Shown piece after piece: positions 45,235-57,200 of a stretch of DNA of 60,000 nt. The stretch covers positions 1,275,107 to 1,335,106 of the forward strand of contig RPFO01000078.1 in the NCBI GenBank assembly GCA_009746045.1. The letters run 5' to 3'. The notes below the pieces were generated by a model. The model made no database searches and was not told where the DNA came from. It saw nothing but the letters and a program-made list of their open reading frames with translations. The position numbers were made by a program, and so were the translations under genes. The first letter of the stretch is position 1, and the number at the start of each line of letters is the position of its first letter. Source of the stretch: Mesostigma viride (Eukaryota > Streptophyta > Mesostigmatophyceae > Mesostigmatales > Mesostigmataceae).

Positions 45235-48200
45235 CTGTACAGCGCGCGCCAAGCGAGAGGAAAGGCAGAAAGGAGAGGATAGATAGGGGCATGGCATGCC
45301 GACCCGTGCAGTGAAGCTGAGAGTTCCATGATCTCGCACGGGAAAGCGCTCAATGCAGCAGGCATCCTGCTTGGCCATGGTTCTGCTAATGTCCGCTTGT
45401 GTTGAAGCTCGTTAGAGAAGTTGGAGGCGACACAGACAGATGAGTGAGGTCAGAGTGCGCATGGAAAAGTGGGCGTACATATCTGTTCATGCGTGTGTGC
45501 ACGGGAGTACATAGGGTGCAATTGACTGCAAATGTGGGCGTGCAATTCCATCCTGCCTGTGTATACTGAGCATGAGAGAGCTAGCGAGGTCAATGGCCAT
45601 GAGCCAAGTATGAGTACAGTGTACATGAACACTACTTTAATACCACGCCGCGATAATAAACATCATGCTGGTGTAAGCCAGCGAGTGGAAAAATGCCCGG
45701 TTCCACCAACTTAGCATATTAGCTTTCTGGTGAGCGAGTCACCGAGCTCGCTGTATGTTCTTGGACCCTAGTAGGCCGCACGGCATTCTGTTGGGATCTA
45801 ACAACCCACCGGCCCTTACTTCAGGCTATAGCAGCCTGCACGCAGATACTGCAATAAAATATGGTTTCCCTGTCTATAGCCGGTGCTGCCCTGCTACAGT
45901 AGCATTATAATAATACGGTTTCCTTGTCTATCATGCCGTCATGCTTTAGTAGTACAAAAGTAGTAATAATATGGTTTACCTGTCTCCAATGGCCCCCCAC
46001 GATCCGCCCGCGTTGCGTTGATGGCTGCGCGGAGGTCAAAGTCCGCCATTCCCCGCGCAATCCCCTCTAATGCCGGGCCGTCCATGGGCAAGGAGCCACT
46101 GCTGCCGCCGATGCGCATTCGGCAGTTGGAACAGGCCCCGCCCTGAGGGTGAGGAGGGGGAGGGGGGGGACCGCGCACATTACAGTACGCTCATTACGCA
46201 CAATGTTTTAATGAAGCTTTCAGCATAGCCCAAAGAAAAGCATGACCAGGAGTCACCTGGTAGCGCAGGCAACCTTACTTAGCGCGCAGACAAGGACCCT
46301 AGTCAGATCAAACAGGCGGACCACAACAGGTTGACAGTTTAAGAATATAGCTTACGCCAAGTATAAATAAAACCATAGATAGTACAGTGGGTTCTAGTTC
46401 AACAGCTAACACTGTTCAGCAGGCCACTTGCCGTTTAGCTTGCACAGGTTCTAATGACCTCTTGCAGACTTGGAACTTAATCATTGGCTCACCTCGTTCA
46501 GCGCGCCGCAGTCTCCCACGGCAAAGGGGCATGCACAGCGGGTGCAGCGGTACCAGCGGGTGACGCCTGGCAGCTGCGTCAGGGCCGCCATATGAGCCGA
46601 TGGGCCATGCAGGCCAGCCATCCTCCTTGCCTGCTCAACCGCTTGACGCTCCTGTGGGAATGGGGAGAAATCTCGCAGAGCAGAATCTATTACATGTATC
46701 TCAAAACTGCACTTCAAGCCCACCCACTGTTGAAATCAACGTTGTACACTGGAAAGCAATCACGGCGAAAATTAGAGCCGGTTCACACCAACTGAGGACT
46801 GCAGGTCATGTCCACTGAACAGCTAGCCACCATCCGAAAGGCAGCATCCTGAAAATCATGATTGTAAAAAATTAAGAAACATTTTCCTTGACAGGCACTG
46901 CATTTTATTTGCATAAGGGCTACTGCACGCAGCGCCCATCGCTCTTGACAATCTCAATACTGACATTCCATGGCATACATACACGCGGTAGAGCTATGAT
47001 GGCAGTTGGCATCAGCATATTTTGCTATTGGGCACTCGGTATAGGAGGACAATCAAAATGCTGCTGGCTGGACATAAGCAACGACAGTGTAAAAATCGAC
47101 CCGCCTACGTTTGGCATATTTGGCGATCAACCGACGTGCCGCTGTGATGTACTGCCACAACACATGTGTCTTGGCACTTCTCGATAGGTACACTGTTGCG
47201 ACACCTATCTAGCAGTGCCTGGTCTGTTCCATGGTTCCATGGTCAAATCACATGCACATGGAAAAGCCCAGCATCAAGCGTATGAAAGATAGGAATCGGC
47301 GGTAGATCGATCGTCAAGTGCACAACAGCCATGCGGCACCCTAGTGCCGCTGTCCATTGTATCGATGGTTGTTAGGAACTAGAATTTTCTGGATGAATTT
47401 GATGAGCTTTTGCTCATTCTTATAGTTACATGCGATACGGGCTCAAAGGGGACCAACCTGCCGTAGGTAGCGTAGCTAGCTCTAGCATTCGTCACTTGGG
47501 TACTACACCGACCCCAATTGTGGTCCCGGAATGTTGTACCGACTAGTAGCTCTTGCATTCGTCACCCGAATTTGTAACTCACGGCGATGCCGTAGTGCCG
47601 ACAAGGTTGTCTAGCGGCCTGTACCTGTCAAGGTGCATGAACCTACGAGCCCGGCGCCCCTGACAGCGCTGTGACAATTGTACTTAGAGCTAGTGGCCGA
47701 GCTGGTGATTAGGGAGGTCTCTTTGCAGCTCCCACCCACCTATAGCTAATAATCCATCTGGGCTTTCGATTCTCAGCCAGAAGAATTAAGCGTCCAGGTA
47801 ATCCATCCACATGAAGTCGTCTGATCGATACCTAGAAACTTCAACCTCCGTCATGATCAGTAAAGCTGGCGGCCCCAGCACGAGCGAGTGACGTAGCACA
47901 CACCGTCCACCCAATTACATTACACCTGAACGTCAGCACAGGTTAATTCTTGCTAACAACGACGCTACCACCCCACCCTCTTCCTGGTATGTTGCACTGG
48001 TCACAAATCCAGCAAATGATCAAAAGCTCCTGAGGAGTGCGGGGCTGCGAAATCACCACTTGTACCTGAGCCTTGAATGAATCATTTGGCAACACACCAG
48101 TGTGTGAATGGATTACAGGCACCCACCCGCCGGATGATAAGCTTGACCTCCTCGACCGCGAGACGGTTCCGTTTGATGAAGTCGCCGTAGCGCGGAGCGT

Positions 48201-51200
48201 CGTAGATGACCCGGCGGCACACGGGGCAGCCCTTGAGCGCCACCTCGTTTCCCTTTGCCCCCATGTACCCGTCCAGCGTCTCCACCAGGAAGACGTGGTT
48301 ACACTCCAGCTTATACAGCTTGTGCTGGCGAACGTCAAGCTCCCTCTTGGAGACCAGTGCCACGGGGTCGGACCAATCAGGCGGCAGATCGCAGTGGACG
48401 CAGGGTGGGCAGGGCTCTGCACGCGAAGCCGTGGGTGGAAGGCAAGGCACGTCGAGCCAGAGGCGTGCAGCCACGGATCGAAACCTTGAGATGGTCTAAC
48501 GCACTTCATGAGCGCAGATCTGCATACTGCCAAAGACTGCGGAACATGGAGTTACTTGCGATAGGATTACCGGGGTAACATTGTTAGGAACACATGATCT
48601 CCCAACGGAGGCATGTTATAATTTAATTTAAATTGTTAGGAATGAAAAACTAATACATAGCCACAACCAGCGGCAAAATTGCGACCATCAGTACATCACT
48701 CAAAGCGTAGCAAGGCCGTCTGACACGATGAGTGCAAAACCACCGCCCATGAATGGGGACCACCCACCAGGGCCCAGCCGGCCCATGGGATCCCTGGGTA
48801 CATCAAGAGCAGATGGGTCCAAGGCCCTGGTATCGCATACTACTACCTAGACTGCATTGTATCATTGCTACATAATAATGGTATGATTGGAGTAAAGACT
48901 TATTACGCCGCTAAAAAGCCCATGAAAGGGCATGCCTGACATTGAGGGCATTATTATGTCATGTCAACCCCACTTGCGTTTACGACCCACTACGGTCTAT
49001 CCCAAGGTCCCAGGCTGTCCGTGGTGCGCTGATACCCTTTTCAAAGGTTGTAACTGAACGACTCGAATGCAATGCTGCAATTGGTTGGAAAGGCGGAGAA
49101 TGGGGGATGAAGAACAAGATCGATATTTCAGCACGGAGCGCTCCAGGAGTCACAATGCCTATGAAGAATCAAATGGTGGTAAAGATGCAATCGATGTAGT
49201 GTTTTCAAGCATGCTAGCAGAAAGCAAGCACATGCTGTCATAAGCAGTGATCCCCTAAACAATTCTCACTACGAATTTGTCACTCTGATAGAGAAACACT
49301 GAACAAGATGCGCGTGGGTATCATACCCACCACCGAGCGTACTGTACCCACCACTATACTAGCAAGACAGAAACCGAACGAAACGCGCGTGACTACTGTA
49401 CCCACCGCGCGAGTAGTATTATACCCACTATTGCACCGTGCAAATCATACCCACCACCGCACAACCCCGCGCAGCGATGGCCTTTCTTGCACACTTTCTC
49501 GCGACATGGCTCGTTGCACGGCTCCCGGTCGCAGACCTCATGGCACAGGCGGGTGCAGCCGCCCTTGTGAGGGCACGCCCATTCGCAGGGCTCCATGCAG
49601 CACACGCAGGGAGAGGCGCAGCTCTCACGGCAGACTGCGTGGCGGCACCTGTACTCGCAAGGTTGCAAGCATTCGCACTCGTGCGGGTTGCAGTTGCCGC
49701 ATGCCTGGGTGCATACGTGCGCACACATGAGCGGGTTCTTGCAGCGCAACCCACACGTGTGCGCGCCAGCGTGGAAGCACTCGAGAGCACAAGGTCTGCC
49801 GCAGCGGCCGGGGTTGACGACCGTCACAGGACAGGGCTCCCTGCAGGTCGCAGAGGCCCGTTCAGAGCAGACAACTTGATAGCGGGTGTGGCCGCATGGC
49901 AGCCCCACCTACAGGACCATGCAAGGACGTGCACGCCGATATGCAAAAGGAAACAAAACATTGAATGGGTGGCCTCACCCGGGTAAAGGTCCTCGTCTGC
50001 ATGGATCTGTGGATGTACCTACGATATTCAGTGTGGCAACCAGCTAGGAACGCTCAAGTGTCCCAGGATGACCAGAGTGTGCTCGTGTCCACGCTAGGGA
50101 ACATTCCTGCATGGGGATTAGTTATAAATCATACAGTGACGAACTCCAGCCTGTTTATTTGTCACAATATTGCATGACGGTCGGGCCCAACCCGAAAGTT
50201 TACACGCACAAATGGCGTCCATACCGTGATGAGCTCCCTGCATCGGATGGTCGTCGGATCGTCGCAGCACAGCATGTACAGCACATGCCCGCACTCGGGC
50301 AGGACTCGCTGCACTGCCACCCGGCATGGGGGGCAGGGTTTCTTGTAGCAGGGCGCCTGGCAGCGGTGGCCGCATTCGCGGTGGGTGAGCGCGCAAGGCT
50401 TCTCGCACGCCACCTCGTCATGCGCCTGGTCATAGACACGCCCGCGCCCACGCCCACGCCCACGCCCACGCCCACCCCCACCCCCACCCCCACGCCCACC
50501 CCCACCCCCACCCCCACCCCCACCCCACCCCACCTCCACCCCCCCCCACCTCCACGCCCACGCCCACGCCACCCACGCCCACGCCCACGCCCACGCCCAC
50601 GCCCACGCCCACGCCCACGCCCACGCCCACGCCCACGCCCACGCCCACGCCCACGCCCACGCCCACGCCCACGCCCACGCCCACGCCCACGCCCACGCCC
50701 ACGCCCACGCCCACGCCCACCCCCACCCCACGCCCACGCCCACGCCCACGCCCACGCCCACGCCCACGCCCACGCCCACGCCCACGCCCACGCCCACGCC
50801 CACGCCCACGCCCACGCCCACGCCCACGCCCACGCCCACGCCCACGCCCACGCCCACGCCCACGCCCACGCCCACGCCCACGCCCACGCCCACGCCCACG
50901 CACGCAAACAAAGTGCAAGCAGCAGCAGCAGCAGAAGAAGCAAGAGCTGGGACCAGGGACTGCAGGAACCGACCACAGCCTATGCAATCGAAAAAGCCTG
51001 CGCTCCCCACAATCGAGGAAAACCAATCTAATGTGGCACGCCATATGCGATCCACAGTTGGTCTATGCAGCGACCTTGCGCAACCCATGCGTGTCAATAA
51101 GCGCTAGAAGCGCTTATCTTGTAGAAGCGCCTATATATTATATTGTATCTATATAATATATATTCATATTGTATCTATATATAATATTGTATCTAGAAGC

Positions 51201-54200
51201 GCTTATCTTGCATTGGTTGCTGTTCTTGCTGAACGCTAGCAGGCACGTGAACTCGTAGTCTTACGATTAGGCGTATGCAGACGACCCAAACGCCGAGATA
51301 ACTGTTTGTTTGGTGGTCATCCTTGCTGTGCTAGCACGCACAAAGAACCATGCAAAGGCACCCCCAGGCCTTTTTTGCCGTGGGGATGATGCGCCAGCCA
51401 ACCTTCGGGCCAGGTTCACCAGCATCCTCTCCTGGGCATCACTTTCATGAACCTTGAGCCTTGACCCTGTCGCAACATCCTAGTCTACCTCTTAGAGAAG
51501 CCAACTTTAGGAACATTTGCCTTTGCAACACACAGTGCCCCCTCGGTAAGCTGCAGCAAACGTCCTTTAAGGTAAATGTATCCATTGAAAAGGGAGGCAT
51601 CATGTCCAGCCATCTACCTATATACTTTTCTACAGACCGAGCGCTGCGCGCTGTGGCAGACCTGATCCATGCGCTCTCAGGTTGGACCCTACGCGCCCTC
51701 TACCTCAAGTCCCAAACAAAGGCAGTTTGCTGCGCATTTCGACTCTTACCTGCGGTCCTTTTCCTCGTATCCCACTAATTAAATTCCTACTAGTAGTACT
51801 TGTCCTCCATCGTGCTTGGCTGCTCCGCTTACCCTACCATGCGTGCAGTGTGTTCCCAATGGGCAAGTTGTCTCGGAGCCCCCGTCGTTCCGCAAGCAAG
51901 GAATGCCACACAACAAGGAACCCGAGTGAATCGACCCCATCACTCACGCAGCCTCCCGCTTCATGCGTGAGCGGCACGCAGGACACCTGCGGTGCAAGTG
52001 GGTTAATACTTGCTCACATGAGTTCCTAACAGTCTAACACGCTCTGCCTAGCTGGAGCGTGCACGTATCCACCCTAAACCCTAACCCCTAAACCCTAACC
52101 CCTAAACCCTAACCCCTAAACCCTAAACCCTAAACCCTAAACCCTAAACCCTAAACCCCAAACCCTGAACCCTAAACCCTAGCTGGAACGTGCACGTATC
52201 CGCGGCAGATCCGCCCAAGTACCTGCGGCGGGCGGCAGAGAATCGTACCCACATAACAGCCTGGTGGCACCACTGCACAGCCAGCTATGGCTGGCAGAGT
52301 GCTTTCCCTTGATAAAAGGTCATGGCAGAACGTTACCTGCTGTGGGTGGCACAGATCTGGGCAGACATGGCCACACGCCAGCTGCCGCGCGCACTTGTGC
52401 GCGCAGCCACCATGAGAGACCGTCTTGAAATCCCCCGGCACCCGCGCCACCTTGCGCTGGTCGGGGTGGCGAGGGCAAGACAGCTCCAGCCCCACCCCTG
52501 GCGGGAAGTAGGCGTTCATGGCCTGCAGCTCGATGATCACGCGACTCCAGTGCTCGTTGCGGGCGAACATGGTGCCGTTGGCCAGGATGAAGAGGCCGCA
52601 GCGCGCGCGGGAGAGGGCCACGATGATGCGGTTGCGCACCTGGGTGATGTCACAGAGGCAGATGTAGACACAAGTATAGGCATGGCCACGATCGGAATGG
52701 GCATGGCCCCAGCGGACACGGCGTTGCACGACGGATCATAATAGAGAGAAAAAGGAAGGGAGGATGCAATAAGAAAATGGGAGGTGATGATGGGGTAAGA
52801 GAAGGGGAGGGATGATAATCGCCATAATAGTGGTATTTAGTGACAGAGAAAAAGGAAGTGATGATTTAATAAGTGGCGCGCGGCCCTCCCTGACGCGACA
52901 AAAAACAAAGGGGATAGACCAGCCGCGAGACTTCGGGGAGAACGATGATAAAACAGTTTATGTATCAGAAATCAGCCACACGGCCTTCCCGGCCGAATTC
53001 CACCACATCCAGAGAGCCATGGGTTTTCACCACTCAACAGTAAACTCAGAACAGTATGTGACCAGCAACTACGTGAGCTACCCCCCCAGAGCCTCTGCAG
53101 CCAGTATGTGATGGGAAATGTGTCTGCAGGTGATAAGAGTAAGTGCCGGCATGAACCTATACTGATACTATGGCCGCTCTAGCCCGTAAGAGTAAGTGCC
53201 GGCATGAACCTATGCTGATGCTATGGCCGCTCTAGCCCGCAGGGCTTTGCACCAGTCAGAGAGGCTACGAATGCACGCAGCTGCCCCAGCCCCCGTTACA
53301 GTGTCACCTTGGAATGCGCTCCCAGCCTTCATGAAAAGGCTCAAAGCCCCAACCCAGTCATAATAACAGCTGAGCATCGTACATGGAGGCAGGCGCAAAC
53401 ATGCAGCCACAACATGTTTGCGGCAGTTGTATATTGCAGTCACCATTTCTTGACTTCATTTTCTTGCCACAATGCTTTAACCTTGCTGGCTGACCTTCAC
53501 GGCCAATAGTTTTATTTCAAACGAGACTCTAATTTCACATAATATTTAAAATCTAGCAGCATCCCCCACGGATACAAGGGAGCTGTTGAAGGGGGCCTAA
53601 CTGCTCGCCTTCGTCATTTATATCCGATTGCCTTTCTCTCTGAGTCCCCGTTCAGGGCAAAGAAAAAACAGACTTGCAGGTTGTGCGTGTACCAGTAGAG
53701 GGCTCACCTTCATGAAACCTAGCGACGGCGTCGGCTGGTGCTTGTTGGAGCGGACGAGCGACAGCAGGATGACCTCGTTCTCCTCGCCCTGGCTGCATGC
53801 ACCACACACATGGATGAATAACAGTCTTCTTCTTCTTCTTCTTAATAAATTACAATGAGGATGGACACATGGAAAGGGGCAAGGGCCGGTCAAGAGAAGC
53901 TCATCATCAAGCCTTCATCATGAAGCTATGCTGGTTGCCTTCACAACTGGTAAATCGTGCCACTCAGCCACTGTGAGGGGTGTGAGCCTCTGCCTGGTTT
54001 TACTCTACATCACACGAATCTATATAGGATTTATGCACTCACTGGTTATCAGATCGCGGAGATGCAAGGGTGGTGGCATGGTACTAGTACAATGATCATG
54101 CAGCTATCGATACATTATAAAACTACATATATACATTATAAAACTATCTAACATTATAAAACTAAAAACATCGCACTCACTAGTCATCAACTATGAGGAT

Positions 54201-57200
54201 GAGAGGGTTGTAGTACATAGTGTACATCAATATAGCTTTACTGCTACTGCTGCTACCATACAGCAAGCACTCACTAGTCGTCGATCGTGACGATGCGAGG
54301 ATTGTTGAGGTCCTCTTGGTCAACCCTCACGCCCAGCTGCGTGAGGTGCTGCACGATCAGGTACCGCTGGCCCAAGTACGCCGCGATGATGGTGACCTCA
54401 CGCGGCTTAAACTGGCGCACGGCAATCAGGTACCCAGCAAGGGCCGCCACATATGCCGCCTCAAACGTGTTCGTCTTGGACAGCTCCCCTGACTCGGGGT
54501 GCTCATGGCAGACCATAGCCACCGAGCGGCACACGCCAGACACCTCTGGCCGCTCCCGCACCGACAGCATGGATGGGTGGTCACGAAGGTCAGGATAAAA
54601 GAGGCGCACGAGGCGGGACACCTCGGGGCGCATGCGCTTTTGCACCTTGAGCCGCACATGGGCCAGCCGGGGGGGCTCTGCATCAGCGTGCTGGTCGACG
54701 ACACCAGCTGCAGGCCACGGCGCGCCACTGGCATCTGCAAACACGGCGGCACCTGCGGGCGGCAGGGCCGTCTGTCGTGGCGTGATTAGGCGCTCGAACA
54801 TGGAAATGTGGATGTTGTGCTGGCGCTCAAGCTCATAGCACTCCACCCTGGGCCGCAGCTGTTCAGGATTTACAGGGTTTGCGGAGATGACAGGGGATAT
54901 GTGAGCCGTGAGGCGACGTGCACCCGATGACAGGTGCAAAGCAGGCCGGTCTATATAAAAAAAATAGGGGGTTAGGATATCAGGATACGAGGGAAATGGA
55001 CCAGCCGAATTCCCTTTGTTTCTCTACAGAAGATCGCGACATCGAAGATGCCACATAGGGTATTGAGCTGAACCATGCTGCAGCAACGAGCCATCACCTT
55101 GTTGTAGCAACGAGCCATCACCATGCTGCAGCAACGAGCCATCTACATGCTGTAGCAACGAGCCATCACCATGCTGTAGTAATGAGCCAATAGAACGATT
55201 GAGGCAACACAGCACAGCGCGGCAAGCCAATAGAGCTCGTTCTGGTCTGCTCATTTGCAAATGGGGGAGATGTATGCTGGATGACAGCATGAGCGCTATT
55301 TGCACATAAGTGCTCGCAGGCGGCTCCTATATAGCCCGGTTCATTCTACATATGGACTTGGTCGGTCCATGTAATTTTTCAAGGCACTGTAACTACAATG
55401 ACGCAGTCACGTTCCAAGACACTGTAACTACAGCGACGCAGTCTAAGTAAGAACACTTTGCTATGGGGATACAGGGCTATACACCCCCGATAGCGACCCC
55501 AGCTGGGTAGTCGGCAACGGCCGCCCACATCAGGCCCGTGCAGTATTGTATTGTATGGCATGCCTTCCTGGCACGCTTGAAACAGCACGTGGAGGGAGAT
55601 GGCTCACTTAACCAAAAAGAGTAGGTCGGAGTGTACGATGACCCAATCATGAACACTGCAGATTGCACTGGAAGCGGAATTCCAGCAGACAGGTACCTGG
55701 TGAGAGGCTTGAAGAAAGACGCATAGGACGAGGGATCAAACAGGGGTAGTAAAAAACACCCCAAATAGTCTGGGACCAAACAGGGGCTAGAGCAAATCTG
55801 AACCACGCCGTCTATAGTAAAAAACACCCCAAATAGTCTGGGACCAAACAGGGGCTAGAGCAAATCTGAACCACGCCGTCTATCCAACCAATGGTCTGAC
55901 ATTGCCTCCCTAGTAACGATCATCATGGATCTGTCTAGCAGAGGACATGAATCGATAAAGTTAATACTCACACCTTTGGTTGTATATCGGCATGGCAGTA
56001 TACATACCAACATTATCCCAATCATGAATGACGATGCTTAGAGGTACCTGTCCCTTCCTGACCTTTCTACTAGGCTGCCCGTATTCACCAGCGACACCCT
56101 CCCATGACCCACCTGCTCGTGGTCCCCCACCAGTACCCTGCGCGTGGCAGCCACAGAGTCGATCACAACAATTCAGGCCACAAACGGAGAAAGGGGGACA
56201 GAAGCACAAGTCAAGCAAGTAGTCATGAAGACAGACTTAATCCAGCATGGGTTTCAAAGGCGTTGCACCAACAGCACCGATGACATCCATCCGGTGCACC
56301 CAGAAGCACAAGCGCAGGCTCAACCCCCTCGTTGTTTGCAAGGGGTGTCATGAGTTTGAACTTCAGCCAGAAGTGCTGAGGGAACCTGGCTATTGTGACG
56401 ACATGCACCCAAGCCACATGTCCGGGCAGGGCGGAAACTGCGCAGGCAACGTGACCGTATGGCCACATCCCACGCCTCTTCTGCGTGTCAGCCAGCTGCA
56501 GACAAGAGGGCAGGGCCGAAACTGTGCAGGCAACGTGACCTGATGGCCACATCCCACGCCTCTTCTGCCTGTCAGCCAGCTGCAGAAAAGAGGGCAGCGT
56601 AGGCGGTCGAGCTGCCACGTAACGTGGACTATATCAGGCGTAACGTGGACTGCATCATTCGTGCCAGACGCCACAGTCAATATAAGTGGCTATCGCATGA
56701 TCTCTTTAAAGGCGCATCCATCCAAGCCAGGCTGCATGTGCCACGCGCCATCACTCACAAGTGCTCCAAGTCCTTGGGCAGACAGGCGAGCAGCTGCCCC
56801 TCCAGCAGCTCTCCGCACTCCTCCACCACCACCGCCGCAGGGTTCAGCTGCATCAGCAGCTCGGTTTCCCCCGCAGCCTTGGTCGTCGTCATGCCCACCA
56901 CTGCCGCACGCCGCAGGATGGCCAAGTTGTCGGCGCGGCGGATAGCAGTCAGCCGCGACTTGAGCGCATCTTGCTGCGTCATGAGCCTGGCCAGCTGGGC
57001 CGCCAGGGACTCCTTTGCAGACCGCAGGGAGTCAACCAACAGGCCCAGCCTCTTGGCGTGGGGAACGTTCCATGGGAAAGAGCATTGACGGAGAGCGGGC
57101 ACGTCAGGTTCCTCCATCGAATCATCACCCTGCAATGTCCCAGCCATGTCCACGCCCTCCCCTTCCGCCACCACCGCAGCCGTGCCCAGACGCAGCATTC

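Noticed and set aside
50111-51097. ORFs of 200-311 codons over the CCCACG array
   Set aside because: They are repeat-driven frames inside an intron of the minus-strand gene. Only the part encoding [13 protein letters not shown] is a real exon.
52072-52178. Chromosome end or fusion point
   Set aside because: The telomeric repeat is short, lies inside an intron of a continuous gene and is bracketed by a direct repeat. Insertion explains it better than a true telomere or end-to-end fusion.
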